Below, piece after piece: positions 1 to 11,289 of a stretch of DNA of 64,000 bases. Made by a program: the position numbers and the translations under genes. The DNA comes from Siphonodentalium dalli (taxonomy: Eukaryota; Mollusca; Scaphopoda; Gadilida; Siphonodentaliidae): positions 143,794,351 to 143,858,350 of the forward strand of contig CP136062.1 in NCBI GenBank assembly GCA_032622095.1, in the 5' to 3' direction. Each line of letters starts with the position of its first letter. The stretch's first letter is position 1. The notes beneath the pieces are model-generated. The model was given only the letters and a program-made list of their open reading frames with translations. It did not search any database and had not been told where the DNA came from.

Positions 1-699
1 ATTGTAGGGCATAATCAAAGGCACTTGATAAGATTATGACATGATAGCAGAGTGTTTTTTAATATCTCAATGCATCAGAATTATATAAGAGCGCTTTGGC
101 TTAACGCAAATAATTAAACAAGCTACATATACTTTACAGAAAGTTCTTCTTCTCTTATAGACTTATATTTCACAAACAACCCTGAGATTGTTGAATCGAA
201 TGAAATCTTAGATCCATTCTTTTCAGATTTAACTTGGTTTCATTGTCCAATTTTACTACGTAGGAATTTGAAAGTTAAGAAGCCGAGTGTAATCATAAAA
301 AGAAGTAAATGGGATTATAGTCGAGCCGATTACTCCGCAATGAATAATTGATCTCTCAGCAATTCGATCTGAAGAAATTGCAGAAGCTCTAACAATAACA
401 GACATCGCGAACCTATATTTTACAAACAAACAGGTATCAATTCGACAAAATGAGCCTGAATGGTTCACATGTGAACTACGTAAACTTATGAGACAAATGA
501 AACGTTTGTATAATTGGCAACAAAAAAAAGGTACCGTCGAAGCGTGGATTAAGAAATGAAATTATAAAAAAAATCAGACGTTCCAAGCAAAAGTCTCTGG
601 AGAAAACGCAGTCGATACTGGGTAGTTGTTTCACTGATTCCTCAATATGGTGGAAAACATTAAACCACCTCATAAAACCGGAATTTAAACCAATACCAG
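1..699 (+). mobile_element. LINE (Jockey/CR1-like) fragment: endonuclease tail and start of RT linker
   Basis: The plus strand, with stops and frameshifts, reads as the end of an AP-type endonuclease (SSSSLIDLYFTNNPEI near 140-200, then SDLTWFHCPI near 225-255) and the linker before reverse transcriptase (KRSKWDYSRADYS, RKLMRQMKRLYN, SSIWWKTLNHL near 640-670). It runs off the left window edge. The copy resumes at 7853 after the CAG target duplication 697-699, and again at 9577. It is clearly dead. The clade call rests on endonuclease and RT style only. Confidence 0.8.
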
Positions 700-733
700 T
701 AGTCCAGGAGATATTGGTCGACATCCACTACTG

Positions 734-1260
734 CGCGCACACCCATTAAATGCCCATTAAAGGCCCATTAATGATATACCATTACAAATCCATTAAAAAA
801 CCCATGATTTTCCCGTTAAAAACCCATTAAAATACCCCCTTAATATGTAACCTTTCACAGCCATTAAATTGCCATTATTATAAGAAAGTTAACGGCCATT
901 AAAGCTAAATTATTTTAATGGGTATGTGTATGGCCATTAAATTAACTGGGGTAATGGGCATTAACTGAAGGCGGGAACTAAAGGCCATTAAAAAATTAAT
1001 GGCAACATTCTGTGTTTAATTGCCATTAAAACCCCTTTAAAATCCAATGAAAGGTTACATATTAAGGCCCATTAAATATAATGGGCATTAAAATGGGTCA
1101 TTATAATGGGCATTAATTTTGGGAGGTCAATTTTGATGCCCATTAAATTTATGGGGGCAGGGTGCCCACAAAATTGATGGCCATTAAATACAGCCTATAT
1201 TTAATGGTTGGTTCATGGGGCATAATAAGGCCCATTAAATATGATGGGCATGAAAAACTG
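734..1260. repeat. Left subterminal repeat field of the CACTA element
   Basis: Some twenty copies of a degenerate CCCATTAAA word (also GGCCATTAA, TGCCATTAA and the reverse TTAATGGGC) are packed into about 500 bp next to the left terminus. In plant CACTA elements such words bind the transposase; that role here is inference. Confidence 0.8.
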
Positions 1261-2234
1261 GTCATATTAAGCAGAATGAGGTCTCCAGAAGGTGAGTTTG
1301 GCGACGCTGGTCCGCTTCACTGAAATGACTAGACACTTTATCTCCAAACTTGGATATGATACCCGGAATTAGGTGTTTATAGCCAGAATATGGCCCGGGA
1401 CCTTGAATGTCCCTTTAAAGTGGTACTGTGTGTATATTTATGGACTCCCCGATTCCTCATTTCTCTGTACAATATAGCTCAAGATGATCTAATTTTAAAT
1501 GGGGCATCAACTGTGTTGAAATTAATTACAATTGGATAGAAATAATAATAAAACATATATAAGGCCATTACAAATTCAAGTCTGGGTTCACAAGCAATTA
1601 TGTCTAAATGTTTTGATATAAAGGGAGGGAGGGAGTCTTTTTATATTTATTATTTATTTAAAAAATTTCAAAACATACTCAAAATCGAATATTAAATCTT
1701 TTTTCATGATTCCAGGTTCATGTAATACAACTTGTATCTGTGTAATCACATGTATAGCTCAATACATGGGAATATTCTGACACCTCTGTTGCCCAATTCC
1801 AAAAGCATGGCTCTAAATGGATATTGAGGAAAGGCATAGCATGAGTTTTGTCTGGTTCTATTCATGATAGTGTGAGGGATATGGTTTATAAAGTCAGAAG
1901 CACTCAATGTCTCCCACCAAAATATCATAACTGTACAGTGTAACCACACATACATGTATAGAGAAACACACACCACTCAAATTACAAAAAACTTCTGACA
2001 ATTATATTAGGAATTCTGAGAAATCTGATTAAAATGTAGCAGTGCCATAAATTGCTCTACATGTATTTATTTACTGCAATGCCCATGGATATCCACTATC
2101 AGGAACAATTCTCAGTGACACTGATGTAATTTTTCTAGTGTAACACAAGAATCCTATATACCGGTTTATATCATTATACTTTTATACTGATGGCTGCTGA
2201 TGTGAGAACATACCTTCTCAAAATTAACTTTAAA
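1261..2234. other. CACTA interior with no gene seen
   Basis: AT-rich sequence with short broken frames only. A minus-strand frame at 1976-1746 (76 codons) has no recognisable motif. Confidence 0.5.
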
Positions 2235-2236
2235 TA

Positions 2237-3232
2237 AGTGTCCCTCTCAAACGTTGGAACCGCGTTGAGAATTGACCATCGACGCGATTCTCGTGTTAAC
2301 GGAACGCGGTCGTAACGTTACTCCATTGCAGTTGTGATTTTCCTCAATGCGGTCGAGGTAACCGTCAATGCAACATAGCGCGGTGGGCATGACTGTCAAC
2401 GCAACAAACACGGTTGAGATAACCGTCAACGAAACGGAACATTGCCAACATAATACAATGTTATTTTGGCATGGTGGGAGGTATGGATAAAATGATTGAT
2501 TGGTGTTAAATGTTTTACATTTTCATTAGAATTTTTCTGGAAAAAGCTAATAAATAAATGTAGATCGCATTGATCGTGCTGCACGAATTAATAGAGATGC
2601 AATTGAGATTTCTAACAACCAAAACACTTTTGAGTTCACGTCGCGTAGTTATGTGATTTTCTGTTTTCAGAGAGTGGGAAAATGACACTAAATTAGTCAT
2701 ATGTGATCATAAATTATATTTAAAACAAAAAATTTAATGGTTAAAAAACTACTTACATGACTCATCGTCTGTATATTTTTCGGCGCGGTGATTGTAATCT
2801 TCGCGTGTTGCGTTGATCCTTGACGCAACGCATTTAACATAAACGCGGTCTGTGTTAAACTTCAACGCGGTCGTAACGTACCAACACTGCGTTATCAACG
2901 CAACGACCGCATTGTGTTGAAGGTACCCCGCTGGACAAAACAAGTGTCCACTTAACCGCGGTGCGGTTTGCGTTGCCACCGTGGCCGAACTGCAACTACA
3001 CCGCGGCTCCACCAGCTGACTGCAGTTCGGCCGTGTACTTGCCGTTCGGCCGTGGTGTACTTGCCATTCGGCCGCGGTGTACTTGCCGTTCGACCGCGGT
3101 GCTCAACCGCGGTTACACACAATGACACCGCGGCCGAACGGCAAGTACACCGCGGTGGCAGTGGACACTTGTTTTGTCCAGCGGGGTACAACCGCGTTGT
3201 TAACTCCTGAGAACCGCGTTAAAAGGGACACT
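2237..3232. mobile_element. MITE with TA target duplication (outer), inside the CACTA element
   Basis: Ends are AGTGTCCCTCTCAAACG at 2237 and the inverted AGTGTCCCTTTTAACG at 3232, flanked by TA (2235-2236, 3233-3234). Both arms are rich in AACGCGG and CAACGC words. A further MITE (2926-3186) has inserted in the right arm. TA duplication and short TIRs suggest a Tc1/mariner-type non-autonomous element. Confidence 0.75.
2926..3186. mobile_element. Nested MITE with 35-bp-class TIRs and TA target duplication
   Basis: A 261-bp element begins CCCCGCTGGACAAAACAAG and ends with its inverse, flanked by TA (2924-2925, 3187-3188). The TIR match runs on through GTGTCCAC. The inside is CCGCGGTG-rich, with repeated TTGCCGTTCGGCCG-like words, unusually GC-rich for this window. 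Its TIR shares AAGTGTCC with the host MITE, suggesting related families. Confidence 0.8.
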
Positions 3233-3859
3233 TATTTTGAGAAGGTCTGTGCATGTGCTGTCAAAGTGACAGTTCTGATAGATTGGTTGAATTCAATTTC
3301 AATGATTGGGAGGAACGTACTTGTACTTCAAAGATTGACAAGAAGAAAGTATTTGTGAATAACTTCATTTTTATTTTTCTATTAGATCACATATTTTGGC
3401 ACCAGGAAACACTTTTTGCCCATTGAAACTACTCGAGTTTCCAATATAGCATTCGGTTTAATGTATTTCAAATCGTTTGGAATTTTCCGGATTTCGCCAA
3501 AATCATCAGATTTAATGCATTGCATTGTCGCAAATAGTTCACCAACCAACAGATGTTCCTTCGGTTAATCCTCCATATACACTCAACGGTATAACTGTGA
3601 TCCCTGACGTAATGCACATAGAAAACGAACTCATTTTTTCCAATTTATTTGTCCAAAATTGAAAAAATGGACAGACGATAAAATATCAGACCACGTGCTT
3701 TTTACCGGAAGTAAATATAACCGGTGTTCTTAAACATGTGACCGGTGAACCAAAAATAAGTCCCTATCACTAGCGTATTGAGGGAGGATTTTTTTTTTTT
3801 TTTTGAGATTGCGCTAAATAGTTTTGCTGCAGCCATGAAGCGGACTTTTAGTGATGCGG
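3233..3859. other. Spacer inside the CACTA element
   Basis: No gene or repeat recognised apart from a T15-class homopolymer near 3790. Confidence 0.45.
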
Positions 3860-5105
3860 GCGTTAATTATACCCCCTTTAAAAAGAGGGTTAAACTGTTT
3901 TGCACTATCCGTCCGTACATGCGTCTGTGTGTGCGACCGTACGTACGACCGTCCGATGTTTGTTCATGTCATAACTTGAACAGTAGTGCTCCGATCTCAA
4001 TGAAATTAGGTATGGATGTTCACTACAATGAGGACATTAAATAGAGGGTTCCATCGTTTTGTTCCGATTTTCCATTCTAGAGTTATTCATCTTTCTTTAT
4101 CTGGAAATGTTGGCTTTTGCATGGTATGCCTGGTGGCAGTTCATGTTGTAACTTCAACAGTTTTGATGGGATCTCAATGAAATTTGGTATGGATGTTCAC
4201 AACTATGAGGACATTAAATAGAGGGTTTCATTGCTTTGTTCCGATTTTCCATTCTAGAGTTATTCATCTTTCTTTATCTGGAAATGTTGGCTTTTGCATG
4301 GTATGCCTGGTGTCAGTTCATGTTGTAACTTCAACAGTTTTGATGGGATCTCAATGAAATTTGGTATGGATGTTCACAACTATGAGGACATTAAATAGAG
4401 GGTTTCATTGTTTTGTTCGGAGTTTCCATTCTAGAGTTATTCATTTTTGATTATCTGGAAATGTTGGATTTTTGGTCCGTCTGGTGTCTGTGCTTGTCAT
4501 AACTTGAACAGTAGTGATCGGATCTCAATGAAATTTTGTATGGATGTTCACTACTGTGAGGGCACATGCAATAGAGGGGTCCATCATTTTTTTTCGGATT
4601 TTAGATTCTAGAGTTATTCATCTTTGTTTATCAGGAAATGATGGCTGTTTGGTATGTATGCATGGTGTCAGTTCATGTTGTAACTTCAACAGTTTTGATG
4701 GGATCTCAATGAAATTTGGAATGGATGTTCACTACTATGAAGACATTAAAAATAATCTTCCATCGTTTTGTTCGGATTTTCAATTCTAGAGTTATACATC
4801 TTCGATTATCTGGAAATGTTGGATTTTTGGTCCGTCTGGTGTCTGTTCGTGTCATAAATTGAACAGTAATGCTCGGATCTCAATTAAATTTGGTATGGAT
4901 GTTCACCATTATGAGGACATTTAATGGCACATTCAACTATTTGTCTTGTTTTGTTTTTTTGTTCTATAGTTATTCATCTTTGTTTATATGAAAATGCTGA
5001 TTTTTGGGTCCATCTGTCTGAGTATAGCAGTCATATTTTATAGATATGCCCACACTAGGCGGTATGTAACAAGGGAGTATGTACCGGACGACATTCCATC
5101 TCTTG
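3860..5105 (-). mobile_element. Dispersed element with (GTCC/GTAC)n-hairpin end and 175-bp tandem units
   Basis: From the left it opens with a hairpin (TATACCCCCTTTAAAAAGAGGG near 3868-3889, two words), then a GTCC/GTAC-rich microsatellite to about 3955. Six units of about 175 bp follow (starts near 3968, 4148, 4326, 4498, 4679 and 4851), each containing TCAATGAAATTTGGTATGG and TTCTAGAGTTATTCATC. It closes near 5105. The hairpin plus tetranucleotide end is also present, in the opposite orientation, at 36190-36284. The layout resembles non-autonomous Helentron-type elements, but termini and target site are not proven. Confidence 0.55.
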
Positions 5106-5869
5106 TTTTTAATGGCCTAACTTTAAAAGATTATGCAATATAGTAATTAAAAAATAATATAATATAATACTACTTGTATTGTTAATAAACAAATAAACAA
5201 ATAGAAGGTCTCTTCTCACTAGGGCCCAGTGAAACTTCGAATACATGTATTCTATATCGTAGTGAAGCTTCCGATTCTTATGGATTAAAAATTTTGAATG
5301 GTGGGGTCAACCTGACAATCAAACAAATGACCAATGGGCTCACTTCAGTAAAATACACAATCAGAAGAAGATACGTGAGGCCAAAATAAAAATAAAACAT
5401 CCATGTTTCCGGTTTGTCTTGCTTCTCAATTGCATACATGGCTTTTTCATTGATTTACCTCCTTGATTTACCTTCTTGTTTATATTTCCCCACCATGCAA
5501 GAGCCCTGCATGGTAGTACTTGTATAGTTGGTTAGGCATGGACTAGCATAATGAGAAAGAATAGGGCTTCAGTAACCACTGCTTGAGATAAAAGTCTCTC
5601 TTAAAGTGGAGCAGAGAAATACACAAATGATCATCATTGTCTGAGTTTGTGCCTCTGTTGCGTCATGATGTGAGCTTCTGCTTAAAGTGACGTGAAACAC
5701 CAATTAAGAAAACAAACCACCATTCGAGAAATTCAAATGGCTGATTCAGTGGAGCATAGACATAAATGATTGCCATTGCCTGATTGTGTAGGTCATGTTA
5801 TGAGCTTCCACTTAAAGTGACGTTAACTACATGTATCTGACTATATAAGTACTTTCCTTGGTTGAAACC
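5106..5869. other. CACTA interior, no gene seen
   Basis: Only a weak duplication of about 170 bp is visible (GCTTCTGCTTAAAGTGACGT near 5670 and GCTTCCACTTAAAGTGACGT near 5803). Confidence 0.45.
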
Positions 5870-6432
5870 ATGGATATGGTCAATTCATGGCCACCACCTA
5901 TGCAGCCATTGAAATAATTTCCGAGTGATGGGCATTAGTTCGCAATAATAATTTAATGGGCATTAAATGTGGTCATTTGATGGCCACTACCTGGGCAGCC
6001 ATTGAAATCATGGCCATTAATATTACAACAGTTGTGAGTGATGGGCATTAATTTGCAATAATAATGTAATGGGCATTAAATTGGTTAGTTGATGGCCATT
6101 ACCTATGAGGCCATCAAGATCATGGGCATTAATTTCATGACAATTGTACTTGGCATTAAAAGTATACCAAATCATTGCCATTAAATTCAGTCAATACAAA
6201 TTTTAATGGGGTTTAATGGGCATTAGAAAAATAGAATGTGTGTTTAATGGCCAATTCAATGTTTATAATGGTGAACTGGCCATTAAATCTTTAAAATTAA
6301 TGGTGTTTTAATGGGTTCAGTGGAGCCCCATTAAAATTGTTGTTACAAGAATTAATGGTATAAACTAATGGTTTTGGCCAATTTAATGGTATTTTAATGG
6401 GATTTTCATGGCATTTTAATGGAATGCATGTA
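5870..6432. repeat. Right subterminal repeat field of the CACTA element
   Basis: Many copies of TTAATGGGCATTAA-type words lie next to the right terminus, mostly in the opposite sense to the left field, as expected for subterminal repeats. Confidence 0.78.
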
Positions 6433-7852
6433 CAGTAGTGATCTGCACCCCAGGACTCAACTTCACCCCACTAATTTTCTTCCCTACGATCTTCTCTAAT
6501 TGTTTTCACTTGTTAACAAGAAAAGAAGGTGGCAGCAGAGACTCCAGACAAGATGGCGTCCATCGTGCGGCCATTTTGTTTAAATGCACCAGGTCTCTTT
6601 GATCGCCATTATAGTAAAGATGATATCACATGCGGTCTTGTTTTCCTCTCGATTCGTTATGCTAATATACAACCCTTACAAATTAGCCAAAAATCCGACA
6701 CCAGAATCCAATATGGCGGCCAAGATGGCCGCCGAAATGTGAAAATATGCTATTTTGCTGACATGTTACCACCTTTCGTTTGTCTCTGTGGGAAAATGTT
6801 GGCATCTTTCCGTCATGTTTATCGTATAGAGGAGTCATTGGCGAAATAACGCCCATCCTAAGAAAGTAAAGGAATGTAGGCGTGTTTTCAAATTTCGGTC
6901 GCCATTTTGGCCGCCATCTTCGTTTGGAAAACAATTTCTTGCATGAGATGTAAGGTAATTACTTCACCTCAGTATTTCCAACTTAACTGTAAGCATGAGT
7001 TGTCTCGACAATAATGCCCAATGATGTGAATATGAGGGAATTTCGGTGATATTTCAAAATCCGACCGCCATTGTGGGCACCATTTTGGATTTGGGGGACT
7101 TTTATTTGGATAGGGTACAAGGAAAGTTCTTCGCCTAAGTGTTCCCAACTTACAATAATAATGCTCACTGATATTAAAATCGGCGATTTTTCTATTTCTG
7201 GTGGCCATTTTGGCCGCCATCTTGGATTTGGGTAATTATTCCTCAACTCAGGTATAAGAGGAATCCTAGCTCGAGTATCTCCTCCATATATATGCATGGG
7301 TGGTGTTATAATAGCAATAACATTCATTGATTCGAAACATTACATCGCGTTATTAACGTAGATTCGGCTTTGACCTATTATACCGGCATTTGGGAAAACG
7401 TGATATCGTACAAAAATATCATGCAATGAATGTATATTATGGACTCCATGTTTTCGCCAATGACTCCTTTATGCGATAAATGTATAACATGACACAAAGA
7501 TGCCAACATTTTCCCACAGAGACGAACGAAATGTGGTAACATGTCAGAAAAATAGCATATTTTCACATTTCGGCGGCCATGTTGGCCGCCATATTGGATT
7601 CTGGTGTCGGAATTTTGGCTAATTGGTAAGGGTTGTATATTAACATAACGAACCGAGAGGAAAACAAGACCCCATGTGATCAAAGAGACCTGGTGCATTT
7701 AAAAAAAATGGCCGCCATGATGGACGCCATCTTGTCTGGGTGTCTCTGCGGCCACTTTTTGTTCTTGTTAACAAGTGAAAATAATTAGAGGAGACCTTAA
7801 GGAAGAAGTTGAGTCCTGGGGGTGCAGAGGTCGACCAATATATCATGGACTA

Positions 7853-8668
7853 CAGCCCTGAAACAGACCAGATTGTAATAATCGGACATGATGAAAAAGC
7901 AGATTTATTAAATAATGATTTTTGTAAAATCTCCTCCATACCCGATGAAGATAAGTTAGAGTTACCCCTCTTTGATTGGTTGACGAATGAACGCCTAGAC
8001 AAAATTGAAATAACTTATGAAAGTGTACTAGAAATTTTAAACTTAATCAAAACATCTAATGCAACCGGTTACGACGGTATTAGTCCCAAAGTTAAAACAA
8101 AATTCTATATCGATACCCAAGCCACTAGCATTTGCTTTCAAGATTTTCATCGAAAAATCATACTTTCCATCAGAATGGAAAAAAGAAAACATAATGCCCA
8201 ATTTCCAAAAAGGGAGATCCCAGCGATCTATCCAAAGTATCTTTGCTTAGTTGTCTTTCTAAGGTTTTTGAAAAATGTCGAATAAGCTTTTAAGCGACCT
8301 ACAATCAGGATTTACACCGAATGATAGCACGGTATTCACATTAATCGATATTTATCATTATATTACCTCAGCCCTTGATGACGGGAAGGAAATAAGGGGT
8401 GTATTCTGCGATATATGTTTGGCACAGGGGTATCATTTTCAAGCTTAAAAAAATGGGAATAACAGGGAAGATTTTAAAATTCTTGGAAAATTATCTCGAA
8501 AATAGACACCAAAGAGTAACAATTTCTAATTTTAATTCTCCATGGAAAGAAGTTAAAACAGGAGTGCCTCAATGATCCATACACGGCCCTCTTCTCTTTC
8601 TCGTGTATATAAACGACATAGTCGATGGAATTACATGCAACATACGTGTATTTGCGGATGATACATCA
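7853..8668 (+). mobile_element. LINE fragment: N-terminal and central reverse transcriptase
   Basis: This continues the copy from 699. Broken frames give NATGYDGIS near 8058-8085, PSEWKKENIMPNFQKG near 8166-8215, QSGFTPNDST near 8304-8333, GVPQ then GPLLFLVYINDI near 8560-8620, and FADDTS ending at 8668. These are RT blocks in the right order, with a frameshift near 8090 and several stops. The next residues (LYISIEDP) are found only after 9584. Confidence 0.85.
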
Positions 8669-9576
8669 TAGTGTTCGCTATTCGACGGATTTCGGTATTC
8701 GAATATTCTGTTCGAATAACGAGCGAATATTCGAATAGTATTCGAATATTCAGATAAATTATAAAATTATATAGATAAAATATTTTGGAACCAATTTATT
8801 ATTTAATGAAATAGCATATTTATCCGTGCACATGATATACGCAAAAAGAGAGAGAAAAAAAAGTCTTTTGGCTTAATAGCAAGAGTTTATCTGTTTTTGA
8901 AGTTCAAGTAGTCAATGTTCCATGCATCGCTTAAATGTTCTTGTTCAAGAAGTGCCACAATAACTAAGAACATGATCTCGATTGAGCTTTCAGGTTGCCT
9001 TTTTAGTTTTGGCATCCAACGTAAAGTGAGTCCATATATCTTATTTCTTCGAATTTGACGCCATATTATACACACAAGTGACAAACCGCAAACAAAACAA
9101 AACGACGCCTTATATGTCAGTAGGTCCGCTTCCTATGACCGTGCACATGCAAGCACGGACTGGTTTACACCTAGCCAATAAAATTATTTCGACGTTATGA
9201 CGCCAACCAAATCAGAACGGTGCAGCCACTGTGATGGTGTTTAATATGCACAAGTATCTTCATTAACGACTAAGATCTGAAAATTTCATCAAAACCAAGC
9301 ATTTTACGAAAAAAAATTTGTCAGTTTTTAATTCGCACAGCTTGGCGTGCGAATTCAAAGTGCGCGAATTCAAAACTGAGCGAAAAATAGTATACTGCGC
9401 GAATTTAAATACGAGTAAGGTATACTTTTAACTGACCCTCAGACTAATAACAAACCAGGAAACAATTACCCGGAGATTATTCTCGAATATTCGAATAGTC
9501 AAATAATTATTCGAATATTGGAATATTTATGTTTACGAACGAATATTCTAACATTCGAATATTCGGACGAACACTA
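8669..9576. mobile_element. hAT-type non-autonomous element in the RT catalytic motif
   Basis: Termini TAGTGTTCG and CGAACACTA are flanked by atacatca (8661-8668) and atataaca (9577-9584), an 8-bp duplication with two changes. Subterminal regions carry many ATTCGAATATTCG words in both orientations. Removing the element and one flank restores the FADDT-SLYIS reading. There is no transposase; a 65-codon minus frame at 9084-8887 is unrecognised. Confidence 0.8.
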
Positions 9577-10505
9577 ATATAACACTTTATATTTCTATAG
9601 AAGATCCAATAATTGCTGCAGAGGTGATAAATTCAGACCTACGCAAAATATTCAACTGGTCGAAGACCTGGGCAAAATTGAAAAACAGAATCCTTGCTTG
9701 TATAGTGGAAACAAATACCCATACAACAACCAGTATTAAACATGTCCAACGAGAGAATAGATGACGTGGAAACACATAAGCATTTGGGTCTGATATTCAA
9801 CCGGCAGGGAAGGACTATATAGAAGATATTGAAAATCGAGCGACCAAAAGGGTGTACATACTCAGGAAGTATAAATTTATCCATGACAGAAGAACTTTAG
9901 AAAGGATCTATTTGTCCTATATTCGACAGGTATTGTGATATGCTTTCCTCAGTATGGGACAACTGTACAGGCGAAGAAGCCGATTACCTAGAAGATATTC
10001 AATATGAAGCAGCTAGACTAGTATAACCGGTGGGACGAGAAGTTGTAATAAAGACATAGTTCTCCAAGAAGTTGGGTGAGACAAATTAACAAAACGGAGA
10101 GAAAATTCTAAAATGCTGTTCCGAATAAAGTATCGCGTACAAGTGGATATGACACGAGATCAGATGACCTCAGAGTACCCTCCTGCAACTAAGTTACTTA
10201 TCAGAAATCCTTCCTTCCACGATAAATCAATCTTTGGAACAAATTAAAACCAGAAGCGATGAACTGTGAAACACTCTTAGACTTCAAAGTTTTTTTGAAT
10301 AGCGGTCTCAAAGAACGTCCTTGATATCTGGAATTCGCATATACGAGAGCAAGCCATATATACCATTGTCGACTAAGACTGGAATGCAGTAATTTAAATT
10401 ATGATCTTCACCGCTATCATTTGAGAGATAGCCATTTATGCATATGTGGTGCCGAAGAAACAGAACATTTTATTTTTTATTGTCACAGATTCTCTGTTGG
10501 CTAAT
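9577..10505 (+). mobile_element. LINE fragment: RT thumb region to C-terminal CxCG motif
   Basis: Broken frames give LYISIEDPIIAAEVINSDL, RRTLERIYLSYIR near 9890-9930, EAARLV near 10010, WNKLKPE near 10232-10253, RLRLECSNLNYDL, and SHLCICGAEETEHFIFYC near 10432-10490. The closing CxCG...H...C motif is typical of Jockey/CR1-like ORF2 ends. No clear 3' tail follows. Confidence 0.8.
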
Positions 10506-11285
10506 GTAAGCGTCAAACTTTCAGCCAAATCCCATTCTCTAAAATAGTTGTCTTTATATATATTATACAACTCTGTTAATTAGTGTGCATGATTTAGAGA
10601 AATAAATATGTTTACACCAGAACTATGATATTTCGCGAGGCTCTGCATGCCAAGCGAAAAATAATACTTCTAACGAGTTGAGATAACATGCACACATCTA
10701 AAACAGACTACGTTATTGTTGTATTTATTTTTGCCGACAACTTTGGGCAAATTTATGTCAGACAAAAACAACCTACGATTTGGTCATTTCGAAGAGTAAT
10801 TACCGTTACACATGAATACGCAGTTACAGTATAGATGTGACGAGTTCGCGGATTATGGACCATTGTGGTAATTTGTTGGCATTAAACAAAATATATGTCA
10901 TGATTCAATATTCATCCATGTTCAGAAATCGGACCTGTGAAAATCAAATGTCAAAGTTCTCAAACAGGAAGCAACGACTTTTAAACTATTATAATTCAGA
11001 ATTCACTAGATTTAAAATAACCATGCACATTCTGCGAATAATGTACAATACATTGTATATTCGTAAAGAGATCAACTTGCGGATACGACTTAGCTCATGG
11101 TCCTCTTTGGTCCTATATCTCTTCAAGACCGACGGCTGTGTTGACCCGGCTCAATCAATCGGCTAGTCACGCCTCTCCAAAGTGTTTCAGATATTTTTTG
11201 TTATATGTTTTATTGCTCATCTGATGTTTAAAGTATTGTTTCCTGTTTTTTTGTTTTCACGTATTTCTCTCTTGTCTTTTTTGAG
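10506..11285. other. No feature recognised
   Basis: AT-rich. A 109-codon plus frame at 10837-11166 shows no motif and I do not call it. Confidence 0.4.
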
Positions 11286-11289
11286 TTCC

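Larger units (their letters stand above)
726..6440. mobile_element. CACTA-type (CMC/EnSpm-like) non-autonomous transposon, about 5.7 kb
   Basis: Termini are CACTACTG at 726-733 and CAGTAGTG at 6433-6440, with a 3-bp target duplication ATC at 723-725 and 6441-6443. CACTA ends, 3-bp TSD and long subterminal repeat fields are the hallmarks of this superfamily. The insertion site is inside the left arm of the TAGTCC element, whose two arms match across the insertion. I saw no transposase. The interior holds two nested MITEs and a tandem-repeat element. Confidence 0.82.
700..7852. mobile_element. TIR transposon inserted in the LINE (TSD CAG), itself split by a CACTA element
   Basis: The ends are TAGTCC at 700 and GGACTA at 7852, flanked by CAG on both sides (697-699, 7853-7855). 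Removing the element rejoins the LINE. Without the CACTA insertion (726-6440 plus one ATC) it is about 1.43 kb, with long inverted arms: 700-725 plus 6444-6850 on the left and about 7455-7852 on the right. The arms share TGCACCCCCAGGACTCAAC-like starts, a CACTTGTTAACAAGAA segment and several ATGGCGGCC motifs. The middle (6850-7455) is unique and contains no recognised transposase. A 3-bp TSD with TAGTC termini does not let me name a superfamily. Confidence 0.8.

Noticed and set aside
10837-11166. 109-codon plus frame
   Set aside because: No motif, lies between two LINE fragments, composition typical of random AT-rich sequence.
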